Positions 11,301 through 20,574 of a stretch of 38,945 nucleotides of DNA are shown here, piece by piece. The notes beneath the pieces were generated by a model. The model made no database searches and had not been told where the DNA came from. It saw only the letters and a list, made by a program, of their open reading frames with translations. Position numbers and translations under genes: made by a program. Position 1 is the first letter of the stretch. Every line of letters starts with the position of its first letter. The stretch is taken from NCBI RefSeq assembly GCF_001676155.1, contig NZ_LZEW01000007.1, forward strand, positions 1 to 38,945, in the 5' to 3' direction. This stretch comes from Morganella psychrotolerans (GTDB taxonomy: Bacteria > Pseudomonadota > Gammaproteobacteria > Enterobacterales > Enterobacteriaceae).

Positions 11301-12535
11301 TGCCTTACGGTGCTCAGCTGACTAAAGGTGACGGCGAAGCAGTTAATGGTGGCGAAACTGTCGCTAACTGGGATCCGCATACCATGCCGGTTGTCAGTGA
11401 AGTGTCCGGTGTTATTCGTTTCACCGACATGCATGACGGTCAGACCATTACCCGTCAGACTGATGAATTAACCGGTCTGTCATCACTGGTCGTTCTGGAT
11501 TCTGCAGAGCGTACAGCAAGTGCGAAAGAAATGCGTCCGGCACTGAAAATCATTGATGCGAAAGGCAATGATGTTCTGATCCCTAATACGGATATGCCTG
11601 CTGCTTACTTCCTGCCGGGTAAAGCGATTGTACAGTTGGATGATGGCGTGACTATCAGTGCCGGTGACACACTGGCGCGTATTCCGCAGGAATCTGTCGG
11701 TACAAAAGATATCACCGGTGGTCTGCCGCGCGTTGCGGATCTGTTCGAAGCCCGTCGTCCGAAAGAGCCGGCTATCCTTGCTGAAATCAGCGGTATCATT
11801 TCCTTCGGTAAAGAAACCAAAGGTAAACGTCGTCTGGTGATTTCACCAATTGACGGCAGTGATGCTTACGAAGAGATGATCCCTAAATGGCGTCAGCTCA
11901 ACGTGTTTGAAGGTGAGATGGTTGAACGTGGTGACGTCGTATCTGATGGTCCGGAATCACCACATGACATCCTGCGTCTGCGTGGCGTGAATGCGGTTGC
12001 CCGTTATATCGCGAACGAAGTCCAGGAAGTTTACCGCTTACAGGGCGTTAAGATAAACGATAAACACATTGAAGTTATCGTTCGTCAGATGCTGCGTAAA
12101 GTCACCATCTCTTCTGCGGGAAGTTCTGACTTCCTCGAAGGCGAGCAGGTTGAATATGCGCGTGTTAAAGTGGCAAACCGTCTGCTGGAGCAGGATGGCA
12201 AGATCGCTGCAACCTTCGAACGTGATCTGCTTGGTATTACCAAAGCATCACTGGCGACAGAGTCCTTCATCTCTGCGGCATCGTTCCAGGAAACCACACG
12301 CGTTCTGACTGAAGCGGCCGTTGCGGGTAAACGCGACGAACTGCGCGGTCTGAAAGAGAACGTTATTGTGGGTCGCCTGATCCCTGCCGGTACCGGTTTC
12401 TCGTACCACCAGGAACGTATCCGCCGTCGTCATCTGGCAGATGCTATCGATGCACCACAGGCAGTCAGTGCAGATGAAGCAACAGCGAACTTAGCTGAGC
12501 TTCTGAACGCCGGCTTCGGTGGCAGCAAAGAGTAA
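8312..12535 (+). CDS. rpoC: DNA-directed RNA polymerase subunit beta prime
   Basis: The beta-prime subunit carries the catalytic magnesium site, the clamp and the main sigma contacts. I chose the GTG at 8312. It gives [11 protein letters not shown] as in E. coli, exactly 1407 aa, and is preceded by the ribosome binding site GGAG at 8301; an upstream in-frame start at 8276 would add 12 non-conserved residues. Visible landmarks are the zinc cysteines in [20 protein letters not shown], the catalytic [12 protein letters not shown], the trigger-loop region [12 protein letters not shown], and the second zinc site around [14 protein letters not shown] terminator follows 28 bases after the stop. Confidence 0.99.
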   Translation: MKDLLKFLKAQSKTEEFGAIKIGLASPDMIRSWSFGEVKKPETINYRTFKPERDGLFCARIFGPVKDYECLCGKYKRLKHRGVICEKCGVEVTQTKVRRERMGHIELASPTAHIWFLKSLPSRIGLLLDMPLRDIERVLYFESYVVVEGGMTSLERSQILTEEQYLDALEEFGDEFDAKMGAEAIQALLKAMDLEQEVENLREELNETNSETKRKKLTKRIKLLEAFIQSGNKPEWMILTVLPVLPPDLRPLVPLDGGRFATSDLNDLYRRVINRNNRLKRLLDLAAPDIIVRNEKRMLQEAVDALLDNGRRGRAITGSNKRPLKSLADMIKGKQGRFRQNLLGKRVDYSGRSVITVGPYLRLHQCGLPKKMALELFKPFIYGKLELRGLATTIKAAKKMVEREESVVWDILDEVIREHPVLLNRAPTLHRLGIQAFEPILIEGKAIQLHPLVCAAYNADFDGDQMAVHVPLTLEAQLEARALMMSTNNILSPASGDPIIVPSQDVVLGLYYMTRDCVNAPGEGMVLNGSTEAERVYRSGHASLHARVKVRITEEVKDGEGNITKQTSLVDTTVGRAILWRIVPRGLPFSLVNQPLGKKAISKMLNTCYRILGMKPTVIFADQIMYTGFAYAARSGASVGIDDMVIPEKKAGIIAEAEAEVAEIQQQFQSGLVTAGERYNKVIDIWAAANERVAKAMMENLSTETVINRDGEEEQQVSFNSIYMMADSGARGSAAQIRQLAGMRGLMAKPDGSIIETPITANFREGLDVLQYFISTHGARKGLADTALKTANSGYLTRRLVDVAQDLVITEDDCGTHEGIMMSPVIEGGDVKEPLRDRVLGRVAAEDILKPGTADILIPRNTLLHEKQCDLLEENSVDIVKVRSVVSCETDFGVCAKCYGRDLARGHIINSGEAVGVIAAQSIGEPGTQLTMRTFHIGGAASRAAAESSIQVRNTGTLKLFNAKLIGNTAGKLVVTSRNTELRLVDEFGRTKESYKVPYGAQLTKGDGEAVNGGETVANWDPHTMPVVSEVSGVIRFTDMHDGQTITRQTDELTGLSSLVVLDSAERTASAKEMRPALKIIDAKGNDVLIPNTDMPAAYFLPGKAIVQLDDGVTISAGDTLARIPQESVGTKDITGGLPRVADLFEARRPKEPAILAEISGIISFGKETKGKRRLVISPIDGSDAYEEMIPKWRQLNVFEGEMVERGDVVSDGPESPHDILRLRGVNAVARYIANEVQEVYRLQGVKINDKHIEVIVRQMLRKVTISSAGSSDFLEGEQVEYARVKVANRLLEQDGKIAATFERDLLGITKASLATESFISAASFQETTRVLTEAAVAGKRDELRGLKENVIVGRLIPAGTGFSYHQERIRRRHLADAIDAPQAVSADEATANLAELLNAGFGGSKE

Positions 12536-12563
12536 GTGGCACAGTAATGTGACCAGTTGAACA

Positions 12564-12589
12564 GCCCTCCTTTTAAGGAGGGCTTTTTT
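12564..12589 (+). terminator. Rho-independent terminator of the rpoBC operon
   Basis: GCCCTCCTT (12564-12572) pairs with AAGGAGGGC (12575-12583) around a 2-base turn, followed by six T. It closes the rplJL-rpoBC unit. Confidence 0.95.
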
Positions 12590-12617
12590 GTGCAGGGTAT
12601 AAGGCAATGAACACATC

Positions 12618-13943
12618 ATGCGCAACCTATTGTATATACTTATAGTTTTTCTTTCTGTTGCCGGGTTTAACCGGGCAATTGCAGTACCTGCGGTACAACC
12701 CCCGGATGCTCAGGAGTGGTTGCTGAAAGACGAACCGCCGTTACTGATTCAGGTTAAGGCACCACAAACTGTTTTTGCACCGGTCGCCGGGGTAATGCAG
12801 GGCGTGGCAGAGCTGAATCCGTCTCATGGTTTTTATATTTATCCGATGAAAGGGGATTACCGGGAATTACAGTTTGGTAATGACCGTGGCTTTATTGAAA
12901 ACAGCGGTTTATCTACTAAAAAACCTAAAACGATCCCGCCGCTGGATACACTGAATGAGCTGAATAATCCTATCTATGACTATCTTATAACCACAAAGGA
13001 TACGGATATTTTTGGCGCGCCGGATGAATCGAAGCCGCCGGTTGCAACACTATTCGATGACCTGCGCTATCCGGTACTGGCTAAGATGGTCAGGGAAAAC
13101 CGGGAAGGTGACAAAATTGTCTGGCTGACAATCCGTCTGGCAGACAGACTGGCGTATGTCCGCCTGTCGGATGTAGAGCTGGATAAAGGCGTTCCGATCC
13201 TGACTTATCATCACATTCTCAAAGAGAGTGAGAATAAGAACTTCCTGCATACCTCCACCACCACATCGGTTGAGGCCTTTCAGGCGCAGATGGATTATCT
13301 GAAACGCAATGGCTACCGGACGCTCTCTCTTGATGATGTCGCGGGCTATCTGAAAAAAGAAAATAACCTGCCGGGGAAAGTGGTTATTCTGACATTTGAT
13401 GACGGGCTCAAATCGGTTTACCGCTATGCGTATCCGATCCTCAAACGCAACAATCAGCATGCCGCGTTATTTGTTATCTCTTCGCGTGTTAAATCAAAAA
13501 TCCAGAAATGGGCACCGGATGGCTTACAGTTTATGAACTGGACAGAGTTACTGGCATCACGGGATATTTTTGATATTCAGTCCCATGCTCACTTTTTGCA
13601 TCGCCTGGATAAACGGAAAAACCCGATTATTTTCAGCCGGACAGAGCATTCCATTTTACTGGATTATCAGCGTTCGCAGCGTGTGCTGGCAAAACTGAAT
13701 CCGGAGCAGCATTATCTGGCCTATCCGTTCGGAGCATATAATCAGGATGCAATGGACGCCGCAGCTCAGGCAGGAATGACACTCGCGGTCACCACCATTC
13801 AGGGCAAAGTACGACTGGGTGATAACCCTTATGCACTGAAACGGCTTTATGCATTACGAACTGATTCAATTGAGAAATTTGCCTCAATGATCGGCAACAG
13901 TGGTCCGGAAGTGGTGAATACAGATATTATTGTCGATAAGTAA
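12618..13943 (+). CDS. Exported NodB-type polysaccharide deacetylase
   Basis: This is a predicted periplasmic or envelope-bound carbohydrate esterase family 4 protein of 441 aa. A signal peptide covers about residues 1-22 and ends in AIA. Residues 123-188 resemble an SH3-like module (DIFGAP, YPVLAKM, YVRLSD). The NodB domain starts with YHH at 197-199, then has the metal/catalytic TFDDG (259-263), the histidine motif SHAHFLH (322-328) and YPFGAYN (369-375), so the catalytic core looks intact. Family members remove N- or O-acetyl groups from cell wall or surface polysaccharides; the substrate cannot be read here. It follows the rpoC terminator and stands alone on its strand. A weak AAGG lies 13 bases before the ATG. 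Confidence 0.85.
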   Translation: MRNLLYILIVFLSVAGFNRAIAVPAVQPPDAQEWLLKDEPPLLIQVKAPQTVFAPVAGVMQGVAELNPSHGFYIYPMKGDYRELQFGNDRGFIENSGLSTKKPKTIPPLDTLNELNNPIYDYLITTKDTDIFGAPDESKPPVATLFDDLRYPVLAKMVRENREGDKIVWLTIRLADRLAYVRLSDVELDKGVPILTYHHILKESENKNFLHTSTTTSVEAFQAQMDYLKRNGYRTLSLDDVAGYLKKENNLPGKVVILTFDDGLKSVYRYAYPILKRNNQHAALFVISSRVKSKIQKWAPDGLQFMNWTELLASRDIFDIQSHAHFLHRLDKRKNPIIFSRTEHSILLDYQRSQRVLAKLNPEQHYLAYPFGAYNQDAMDAAAQAGMTLAVTTIQGKVRLGDNPYALKRLYALRTDSIEKFASMIGNSGPEVVNTDIIVDK

Positions 13944-13987
13944 AAATTAATATGGCTATCTGTTAAATTTGTTTTATGTGACGTCTT

Positions 13988-14016
13988 CTTTTCCGGTAAT
14001 TTATTTTCCGGAAAAG
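13988..14016. repeat. Inverted repeat between converging genes
   Basis: CTTTTCCGG (13988-13996) and CCGGAAAAG (14008-14016) pair perfectly around 11 bases. It lies between the convergent deacetylase and MerR-type genes. Neither strand shows a T run next to the stem, so a terminator role is possible but not supported by the usual signal. Confidence 0.5.
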
Positions 14017-14052
14017 CGGGCGTTACATAATAATAGATAAATAAATCTTTCT

Positions 14053-14856
14053 TTATGAAATAAGGAACTGAAGTTCATAGGGTGCTGAGTCATAATTAAC
14101 TAAATTATCTTCAAATTCATTTGCAATAACCAGTCCTGGTTTATCTTTATCTTTGAAATATTGTTCCACCATAACAATATCAACCTTTTCAGAAAGATAA
14201 TTACAAATACAGCACAGGTATAATCCTGCCGGCAGGCAAACCAGGTTGGGTGAATCAAAGTCTGGTTTTTCTTTCAGATAGATAAGGTATTTTGACGGAT
14301 AAAATGTTTGATCAATAATATTATTATAATCCAGAACATAGGCATATTGCCGTAAATAAGAAAGTGATTTATTTTCCGGCTTGGATTTCATTTCTGCCAG
14401 TCTCAGTTCCATCTTAGAAATGGGGCGGTCTGAGGGATAGCAGGGAACAAACAGACACCAGCGTTCCGGCAGTTCAACACTGTAAAAAGGTTCACCCCCT
14501 GACTTATTATCAACAAAACTGAAGTAATCAACATACCAGTCTAATGTTTCTATCATGCCATGCAAATCTTTCAGTTGCTGCTCCTTCCGCTTTCTTTCCT
14601 GTATTAAATAATGTGTTAATTTTTCTTTATCCCCGCTTTCAATAATGATTTTAATATCACTTAAATTCATATTTAGCTTTTGAAGATACTTAATTCGGTC
14701 AATGTAATGAAATTGTTCAAACAGATAGTAACGATATCCGGTTTCACTATCGACATATCCCGGTTTCAGAATGCCTTTTTTATCATAAAAACGTAGCGTT
14801 TGTGTTGAAATACCTAATAATTTGGCTGTTTCACCAATTGTAAAATATTTTTTCAT
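14053..14856 (-). CDS. MerR family regulator with GyrI-like effector domain
   Basis: This is a 267-aa transcription regulator of the MerR/BmrR type. Residues 1-70 form the winged helix-turn-helix (FTIGETAKLLGISTQTLRFYDKKGIL, then TGYRYY). A linker helix lies around 75-115. From about 120 to the end comes a C-terminal domain resembling the GyrI-like ligand-binding fold (LPERWCLFVPCYPS, then CLPAGLYLCCICN). There is no metal-binding cysteine cluster near the end of the dimer helix, so an organic effector is more likely than a metal. It is transcribed away from a PLP enzyme and transporter, and a MerR-type promoter lies in the shared 210-base region. The gene is strikingly AT-rich compared with its surroundings, which suggests acquisition by transfer. 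Confidence 0.85.
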   Translation of the reverse strand: MKKYFTIGETAKLLGISTQTLRFYDKKGILKPGYVDSETGYRYYLFEQFHYIDRIKYLQKLNMNLSDIKIIIESGDKEKLTHYLIQERKRKEQQLKDLHGMIETLDWYVDYFSFVDNKSGGEPFYSVELPERWCLFVPCYPSDRPISKMELRLAEMKSKPENKSLSYLRQYAYVLDYNNIIDQTFYPSKYLIYLKEKPDFDSPNLVCLPAGLYLCCICNYLSEKVDIVMVEQYFKDKDKPGLVIANEFEDNLVNYDSAPYELQFLIS

Positions 14857-14968
14857 ATTCTTTCCCGGGTAAATGTCACTTTTATTTAAACTATCAGATT
14901 TAAAATTAACATACTATTTTCTGTAAAAATAATTTTGTGATTATCTTCTCATATCCGGAAAACCTGAT

Positions 14969-14999
14969 TTAACCTTATTCCGGCTATAAGGTTTAGGGT
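14969..14999 (+). promoter_or_regulatory. MerR-type promoter with 19-bp spacer and operator dyad
   Basis: TTAACC (14969-14974) as -35 and TAGGGT (14994-14999) as -10 are separated by 19 bp, the overlong spacer typical of MerR-controlled promoters. A perfect dyad AACCTTAT (14971-14978) / ATAAGGTT (14986-14993) with a 7-base centre lies between them. The arrangement resembles the E. coli copA promoter bound by CueR. It would drive the PLP enzyme and symporter and be untwisted by the divergent regulator. This is read from sequence alone. Confidence 0.72.
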
Positions 15000-15066
15000 G
15001 AGTGCGTACTTATTTTAACTTGTCACTTTTATAACAGTGATGAGAAATGATTATTCAGGATAAATA

Positions 15067-16239
15067 ATGAAAGAACGCACTCAACTTTTGTATTCAGGGG
15101 AAATGGATTATCCGGAAGGCATGTACCCGGATTCACCGGCAATATTTCCGGCAACAGCATACGCGATGCGCGATACGCAGCATTACTATGCTGTCAGCAG
15201 CGGGAATGGTGAATATCAATATAACCGCACAGCGAATCCGAATCGTGACAGCTTATCCGCTGCGATTTCAATGATGGAGGACGGTGACGTTTCTGCGGTC
15301 ATGGCATCAGGCATGGCGGCGATTTCAGCGACACTGCTGAGCCTGCTGAAGCAGGGCGACCATCTTGTTGTTAATGAATCAATTTACGGCGAAACGATTG
15401 AGTTAATCGATCTGATCTTAATCCCGTTGGGGGTCACTGTGACCTACGCGGACTTTCTCTCTCCGGCAGCGATTTCGGCGGCGATACGTCCGGAAACTGT
15501 TATGTTTTATACCGAAATTATCAGCAATCCATTGATTAAAGTGATTGATATTGATGCTGTTTCGGCGATCAGCCGTAAACATCAGTGTTTGCTGGTGGTT
15601 GATAATACATTTTCAACTCCTTTTGTTATTAAACCACTGCAACATGGTGCGGATATTGTCATCCACAGTCTGACAAAATTTTTCGGCGGGCATAGTGATT
15701 TAACCGCAGGTTCAGTGACCTGTTCGCTGGCACTGATGCAGAAAATTGAACTGAAAGCCCGCCTGCTGGGCGGATGTAGTGATCCATACACGGCATGGCT
15801 TTGCCTGCGCAGTATCCGGACGATGGAAATGCGTGTTACCCGGCAGATGGAAAATGCGCAGGCTATCGCACAGGCACTCAGTCGTGACCCGCGTGTTGCG
15901 CAGGTTAACTACCCGGGGCTTGAGAGTCATCCACAGCATACACTGGCTGACTCACTGTTTATTCACGGATATGGTCCGATGCTCAGTTTCCGTGTGCGGG
16001 ATGAACAGCCGTTGGTGGATGTATTTATTCACCGCCTGGAGCTGATCACTTACCTGGGAACATTGGGTGGATTCCGCACGTCACTGGCGCATCCGGCGAC
16101 AGCATTCAGGACTGAATTTACCCCGCAGCAGCTTATTGATTTCGGCATGCATGAAGGATTGATTCGTATTTCTGCCGGCTGCGAAGCCGCTGAGGATTTA
16201 ATTGCTGATATCACTCAGGCACTTGATGTATTTAATTAA
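15067..16239 (+). CDS. PLP-dependent Cys/Met metabolism enzyme (gamma-lyase-like)
   Basis: This is a 390-aa enzyme of the Cys/Met metabolism PLP family (methionine gamma-lyase, cystathionine lyases and synthases). The cofactor lysine is K204 in HSLTKFFGGHSD. Y52 and R54 in YQYNRTANPNR correspond to the phosphate-binding pair from the neighbouring subunit, and D179 in VVDNTFSTP contacts the pyridine nitrogen. At the position of the methionine gamma-lyase active-site cysteine (YGCT) it has YGET (E109), so the substrate may differ. The likely reaction is cleavage of a sulfur amino acid or a related beta- or gamma-substituted amino acid. It is co-transcribed with an amino acid symporter 15 bases downstream and divergent from a MerR-type regulator. 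Confidence 0.85.
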   Translation: MKERTQLLYSGEMDYPEGMYPDSPAIFPATAYAMRDTQHYYAVSSGNGEYQYNRTANPNRDSLSAAISMMEDGDVSAVMASGMAAISATLLSLLKQGDHLVVNESIYGETIELIDLILIPLGVTVTYADFLSPAAISAAIRPETVMFYTEIISNPLIKVIDIDAVSAISRKHQCLLVVDNTFSTPFVIKPLQHGADIVIHSLTKFFGGHSDLTAGSVTCSLALMQKIELKARLLGGCSDPYTAWLCLRSIRTMEMRVTRQMENAQAIAQALSRDPRVAQVNYPGLESHPQHTLADSLFIHGYGPMLSFRVRDEQPLVDVFIHRLELITYLGTLGGFRTSLAHPATAFRTEFTPQQLIDFGMHEGLIRISAGCEAAEDLIADITQALDVFN

Positions 16240-16254
16240 TTTCGGATACTCATT

Positions 16255-17691
16255 ATGGACTCAATACTAAATATAATTAATCAGTTTTCAGATTTTATCT
16301 GGACGTATCCGATGCCAATTTTATTAGTCAGTCTCGGCATCTGGTTAACCATTAAATTCCGTTTTAAATACCAATTTAATTTTCGGTTTAATATAAAGAA
16401 TACATACGGCGGTTTATTTAATAAAAAAGGTATCAGTGAAAAACTTCAGGGAGCCGGTTCGGTATCCAGTTTTGCAGCGGCCTGTACCGCATTGGCTAAT
16501 ACCGTCGGGATCGGCAGTATCGGCGGGGTTGCCACCGCAATTACGATGGGCGGTCCGGGCGCAATATTCTGGCTTTGGTTTTCCGCTTTCTTTGGTATTG
16601 CGACCAAAGCGTGTGAAATTATTCTCGGGCAGCGTTACCGCGTCAAATATGAAAAATCCATGGATGAATATGTCTGTGACCGCTCATTTGTGATGGAGCA
16701 TGCACTGGGCTGGAAAAAAGGCGCGGTGGCACTTTCTGTCTGCTGCTTTATGCTCGGGCCGTGGACGTGCCTGGTACAGAGCGAATCAGCAACATCCTCC
16801 ATTGAAGAAGCCTTTAATGTCGACAGTTATCTGACCCTGATTGTGATGGTTATTTTTATTGCCAGTGTCATCATCGGTGGCTTGAAAGGCATTTCTTCCA
16901 AAATGGAAAGTGTGGTACCGAAACTGGCAATTACCTATCTGACCGTTGCGGTGATCCTACTGGTGATGAATTACGATCAGATTCTTGCTGCATTTGCCCT
17001 GATTTTTAAATCTGCATTTTCACCGGCTGCCGGTGTCGGCGGATTTGCCGGTGCAACAGTCATGGAAGCTATCCGTTTTGGTATTGCCCGTGGTATTTAC
17101 TCTAATGATGCAGGAACTGGTTACGGCATTGTCGCTCATGCGGCAGCTACGACGGATCACCCTATCCGCCAGTCAAGCTGGGGGTTTGGTGAAGTTTTCC
17201 TGACCATTATTATTTGTACAGTAACGGCATTAGCGATTCTGACAACCAATGTCTGGGTTGATTACCCCGGAATTACATCATCGCGCCTGACAACATTAGC
17301 GTTTAAAGTGACGTATGGTGATGTTGGCAGCTGGTTTATGGCGATATTTATTACATTGCTGGCCTGTACAACAACCATTGGTATGTATTTTACCTGCGAA
17401 AAAGCGGTTAACTTTTTCTTCGGTGATACAAAAGCCAATAAAATAGCGAAAAATTTGTATCGCGTTTATTATCTGGCGCCAATTATTTTATTCAGTAATT
17501 TACAGGCTGATATTTTATGGGCGCTGACGGATATTTTAAGTGCAGTTTATGTACTGATTACGATGATATTAATTCTGAGTCAGCGGAAAGAAATTTTCCG
17601 GTTATTTAATGATTTCTGGGGACGTTATATCCCGGCAAAAAATGCCGGAGAAGATGTGCCGCCGGTGACATTTTGTAAGCGGATAGACTAA
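16255..17691 (+). CDS. AGCS family amino acid:cation symporter
   Basis: This is an inner-membrane protein of 478 aa in the alanine/glycine:cation symporter family, with about ten or more hydrophobic segments. The family signature is seen in TVGIGSIGGVATAITMGG and PGAIFWLWFSAFFGIATK (about residues 86-122). The second conserved stretch is RGIYSNDAGTGYG and VAHAAATTDHP (about residues 282-304). Two normally conserved positions differ from the usual pattern: GIGS instead of GxGN, and SNDAG instead of SNEAG. It lies 15 bases downstream of the PLP enzyme, so it probably imports that enzyme's amino acid substrate with sodium or protons. A bidirectional terminator follows directly. Confidence 0.88.
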   Translation: MDSILNIINQFSDFIWTYPMPILLVSLGIWLTIKFRFKYQFNFRFNIKNTYGGLFNKKGISEKLQGAGSVSSFAAACTALANTVGIGSIGGVATAITMGGPGAIFWLWFSAFFGIATKACEIILGQRYRVKYEKSMDEYVCDRSFVMEHALGWKKGAVALSVCCFMLGPWTCLVQSESATSSIEEAFNVDSYLTLIVMVIFIASVIIGGLKGISSKMESVVPKLAITYLTVAVILLVMNYDQILAAFALIFKSAFSPAAGVGGFAGATVMEAIRFGIARGIYSNDAGTGYGIVAHAAATTDHPIRQSSWGFGEVFLTIIICTVTALAILTTNVWVDYPGITSSRLTTLAFKVTYGDVGSWFMAIFITLLACTTTIGMYFTCEKAVNFFFGDTKANKIAKNLYRVYYLAPIILFSNLQADILWALTDILSAVYVLITMILILSQRKEIFRLFNDFWGRYIPAKNAGEDVPPVTFCKRID

Positions 17692-17729
17692 AAAAAACGG
17701 GCCGGAAAAATACCGGCCCGCTTTATTTT
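17691..17729. terminator. Bidirectional terminator between symporter gene and thiH
   Basis: CGGGCCGG (17698-17705) and CCGGCCCG (17713-17720) form a perfect 8-bp stem. It is preceded by seven A (a T run for the minus strand) and followed by CTTTATTTT. It can stop both the plus-strand symporter transcript and the minus-strand thi operon. Confidence 0.92.
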
Positions 17730-18858
17730 ACCGCCCCAGATATTGATCCCAGTCTTTCCATACCGGTTGAAGCCCCGCCGCCAGCAGAGCATCTGTTACC
17801 TGCTGTGGTGTGCGGTTGTCATGCGGGCTGAACTGTTCCAGCTCCGGGTCATCCCCTTGTGCGTAGCCGCCCGGCTGGGTTTTTGACCCGGCACTGACCT
17901 GGTTAATCGCGACCGGCACCATATGATCGCGGAAATACGGCGATTCCCGGGTGGAGAGGGATAACTCAATGTCCGGTGCAAACAAACGGAAGGCGCAGAT
18001 AAGCTGTACCAGCTCTGCGTCATTTATCAGTGACTCCGGCTCAATGCCCCCCGCGCACGGGCGCAGGCGGGGAAATGAAACTGAATAGCGGCTTTTCCGG
18101 TAGCGCAGGCGGAGATAGTTAAGATGCTCCGCGACCATATAACAGTCAGTGCGCCACTGAGCAGAAAGCCCGATCAGCGCACCCAACCCGATTTTGTCGA
18201 TCCCCGCCTGACCTAAGCGATCGGGTGTCTGTAAGCGCCAGTGAAAATCTTGTTTGCGACCTTTCAGATGATGCCGCTGATAGGCGCTTTCGTGGTAGGT
18301 TTCCTGGTAAACCATCACACCATCCAGCCCGAGCGTTCGCAGCTCGGCATATTCCTCTGTCGCCATCGGCTGCACTTCCATCATCATAGTACTGAAATAA
18401 TTGCGGATTAGAGGAAAGGTTTCGCGGAAATACGCCATGCCGACTTTGCGCTGATGTTCGCCCGTTACCAGCAGCAGACTGTCAAACCCGAGAGCCTTAA
18501 TCGCTTCGCATTCCGTTCGGATTTCTTCCGGTGTCAGGGTTTTTCGTTTTATCGCGTTACTCATGGAAAAACCGCAGTAAGTACAATCATTGGCGCACAG
18601 GTTGGAGAGATAAAGCGGCACATACATACCAACGACGTGCCCGAAACGCTGACGGGTCAGTGTTTGTGCTTTCTGCGCCATCTCTTCCAGATACGGGCGG
18701 GCTGCCGGGGAAATCAGTGCCATAAAGTCCGGTAACGTCAGGTTTTCCCGGTTCAGTGCCTGTTCAACATCACGCGCTGTTTTACTGTTCAGCTGCAAAG
18801 TAAGGTTGTCCCAATCCAGTTGCTGCCAGTGTTCACTGAAGGTATTGTTGTCAGTCAT
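17728..18858 (-). CDS. thiH: 2-iminoacetate synthase ThiH
   Basis: ThiH is a radical SAM tyrosine lyase. It splits tyrosine into p-cresol and dehydroglycine (2-iminoacetate), the glycine-derived part of the thiazole ring. The product is 376 aa. The radical SAM cluster motif CxxxCxxC is at C88, C92 and C95 ([14 protein letters not shown]). The C-terminal half keeps [11 protein letters not shown] and the substrate-site region ISLSTRE-like [14 protein letters not shown]. It is the last gene of the thi operon. Its ATG overlaps the thiG stop by 4 bases. Using ThiH rather than the oxidase ThiO fits a facultative anaerobe. Confidence 0.97.
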   Translation of the reverse strand: MTDNNTFSEHWQQLDWDNLTLQLNSKTARDVEQALNRENLTLPDFMALISPAARPYLEEMAQKAQTLTRQRFGHVVGMYVPLYLSNLCANDCTYCGFSMSNAIKRKTLTPEEIRTECEAIKALGFDSLLLVTGEHQRKVGMAYFRETFPLIRNYFSTMMMEVQPMATEEYAELRTLGLDGVMVYQETYHESAYQRHHLKGRKQDFHWRLQTPDRLGQAGIDKIGLGALIGLSAQWRTDCYMVAEHLNYLRLRYRKSRYSVSFPRLRPCAGGIEPESLINDAELVQLICAFRLFAPDIELSLSTRESPYFRDHMVPVAINQVSAGSKTQPGGYAQGDDPELEQFSPHDNRTPQQVTDALLAAGLQPVWKDWDQYLGR

Positions 18859-19622
18859 AGCGCCTCCAGAAATGCGGTCAGCGGGCTGGTGGCGGTCGCA
18901 TGTTGCTGCTGAGGGGCAAGTTCTGCTTCCCGCGCCAGAAGACCTGCTTCCACTGCCTGACGGAATGCATTTGCCATCAATACCGGTGAGCGCGCAATTG
19001 CCATAGCGGTATTCACCAGCACGGCATCAGCCCCCAGTTCGATGGCTTCCAGCGCGTGGCTTGGTGCGCCGATCCCCGCATCAATCACGACCGGTACTGT
19101 TGCCTGTTCAATAATAATCCGCAGCATATCGCGGGTCTGTAATCCCCGGTTGGAACCGATAGGCGCACCCAGCGGCATTACTGCGGCACAACCGACTTCT
19201 TCCAACCGGCGGCATAATACCGGGTCTGCACTGCAATAGGGCAAAACAACAAATCCCTCTTTGACCAGGGTTTCGGCAGCAGACAATGTTTCTATCGGAT
19301 CAGGCAGTAAATAGCGGGCGTCGGGATGGATTTCCAGTTTGATCCAGTGGGTATCCAGGGCTGCCCGCGCCAGACGGGCGGCAAATACCGCTTCCTGTGC
19401 ATTTTTTGCGCCGGAAGTATTCGGCAGCAGTTTTATCCCCAGTTCGCGGAGCGGAGCGAGGATCTCATCATGCCCTTGTGCAAGATCGATGCGCTTCATC
19501 GCCATAGTGACTAACTGGCTGCCGGAGGCGGCAATCGCGTCCTGCATTGTGCGGCTGTTCGCGTATTTTCCGGTGCCGGTAAATAAGTGAGATGTAAATG
19601 TGGTATCTGCAATGGTCAGCAT
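18855..19622 (-). CDS. thiG: Thiazole synthase ThiG
   Basis: ThiG condenses deoxyxylulose 5-phosphate, dehydroglycine and ThiS thiocarboxylate into the thiazole phosphate moiety of thiamine. The product is 255 aa, a TIM-barrel enzyme. The Schiff-base lysine is K95 in [29 protein letters not shown] and [21 protein letters not shown]-type phosphate-binding loops are present. It starts 2 bases after the thiS stop and overlaps thiH by 4 bases, consistent with the ThiG-ThiH complex and translational coupling. Confidence 0.97.
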   Translation of the reverse strand: MLTIADTTFTSHLFTGTGKYANSRTMQDAIAASGSQLVTMAMKRIDLAQGHDEILAPLRELGIKLLPNTSGAKNAQEAVFAARLARAALDTHWIKLEIHPDARYLLPDPIETLSAAETLVKEGFVVLPYCSADPVLCRRLEEVGCAAVMPLGAPIGSNRGLQTRDMLRIIIEQATVPVVIDAGIGAPSHALEAIELGADAVLVNTAMAIARSPVLMANAFRQAVEAGLLAREAELAPQQQHATATSPLTAFLEAL

Positions 19623-19624
19623 AA

Positions 19625-19825
19625 TTAGCCTCCGGCGATAGCCTGAAAAAGTAACACCTGATCGCCGTCATTGATGATGAAATTGCTCCATTCATCACGG
19701 ACAACAATGGTCTGATTGACGGCAACGGCAACCCCGACAGCAGGGCGTTCAAGGTGCGCCAGCAATGCGCTGACAGTCAGCGGCTCTGTGAAAATCATCA
19801 CATCATCATTTACTGTTATGCGCAT
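19625..19825 (-). CDS. thiS: Sulfur carrier protein ThiS
   Basis: ThiS is the ubiquitin-like sulfur carrier. ThiF adenylates its C-terminal glycine, which then becomes the thiocarboxylate sulfur donor for ThiG. The product is 66 aa and ends in IAGG, the required Gly-Gly tail. I chose ATG 19825 (MRITVNDD), which gives the E. coli length; an upstream in-frame ATG at 19843 would add six residues. The start overlaps the end of thiF by 10 bases. Confidence 0.95.
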   Translation of the reverse strand: MRITVNDDVMIFTEPLTVSALLAHLERPAVGVAVAVNQTIVVRDEWSNFIINDGDQVLLFQAIAGG

Positions 19826-20574
19826 ACGGCAGCCTCCCGGCATACCGGGCAGTGTGTTGCCCGCTGCAATTGCAAGGTGCTCCAGCTCTGCTGTTTGCCG
19901 TCAAAAAGGCGCAGTTTTCCGTCCAGCGCAGAGGGTAGCCCTGCCAGCAGTTTGATCGCTTCCAGCGCCTGTAACGTGCCGATCACGCCGACCACCGGAC
20001 CAAGCACACCGGCTGTGCGGCAGTTGCGCTCAGGAACCACATCATCGGGATAGAGACAGCAATAGCAGCCGTGCTCAAACGGCGGAGTGAGTACCAGCAA
20101 CTGACCACTGAACCCGACGGCGCTGCCGCTGACCAGGGTTTTTCGCTGTGCAACACAGGCGGCATTGATAGCATGACGAGTGGTCATGTTATCAGTGCAA
20201 TCCAGTACAATATCCGCTTGTTTTACATGATGTTGCAGAGTGTCTCCTGTCTGGCGGACAGTAACCGTATTCAGGCGCAGCGACGGGTTCAGCGCCCGCA
20301 GACGTGCTGTTGCGGTTTGCGCTTTATTCGCCTGCACATCCGCTTCGGTATATAAAATCTGGCGCTGAAGATTGGAGATATGAATGTCATCATCATCAAT
20401 CAGAGTCAGTTCGCCGACTCCGGCGGCGGCCAGATAAAGTGCCGCCGGAGATCCCAATCCGCCGAGACCCACGACCACGGCATGAGACTGTTTGAGTTTC
20501 AGCTGACCTTCCGGGCCGATATCTTCCAGCAGCAACTGGCGGCTGTAGCGCATAAAATCATAATCACTGAGCAT
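19816..20574 (-). CDS. thiF: ThiS adenylyltransferase ThiF
   Basis: ThiF is the E1-like enzyme that adenylates the ThiS C-terminus for sulfur transfer. The product is 252 aa. It has the nucleotide-binding VGLGGLGSP (35-43), [10 protein letters not shown] (66-75) and the two zinc pairs C170/C173 (CYCC) and C242/C245 (CPVC). C185 in [12 protein letters not shown] corresponds to the catalytic/persulfide cysteine known as C184 in E. coli. It overlaps thiE by 11 bases upstream and thiS by 10 bases downstream. Confidence 0.97.
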   Translation of the reverse strand: MLSDYDFMRYSRQLLLEDIGPEGQLKLKQSHAVVVGLGGLGSPAALYLAAAGVGELTLIDDDDIHISNLQRQILYTEADVQANKAQTATARLRALNPSLRLNTVTVRQTGDTLQHHVKQADIVLDCTDNMTTRHAINAACVAQRKTLVSGSAVGFSGQLLVLTPPFEHGCYCCLYPDDVVPERNCRTAGVLGPVVGVIGTLQALEAIKLLAGLPSALDGKLRLFDGKQQSWSTLQLQRATHCPVCREAAVCA

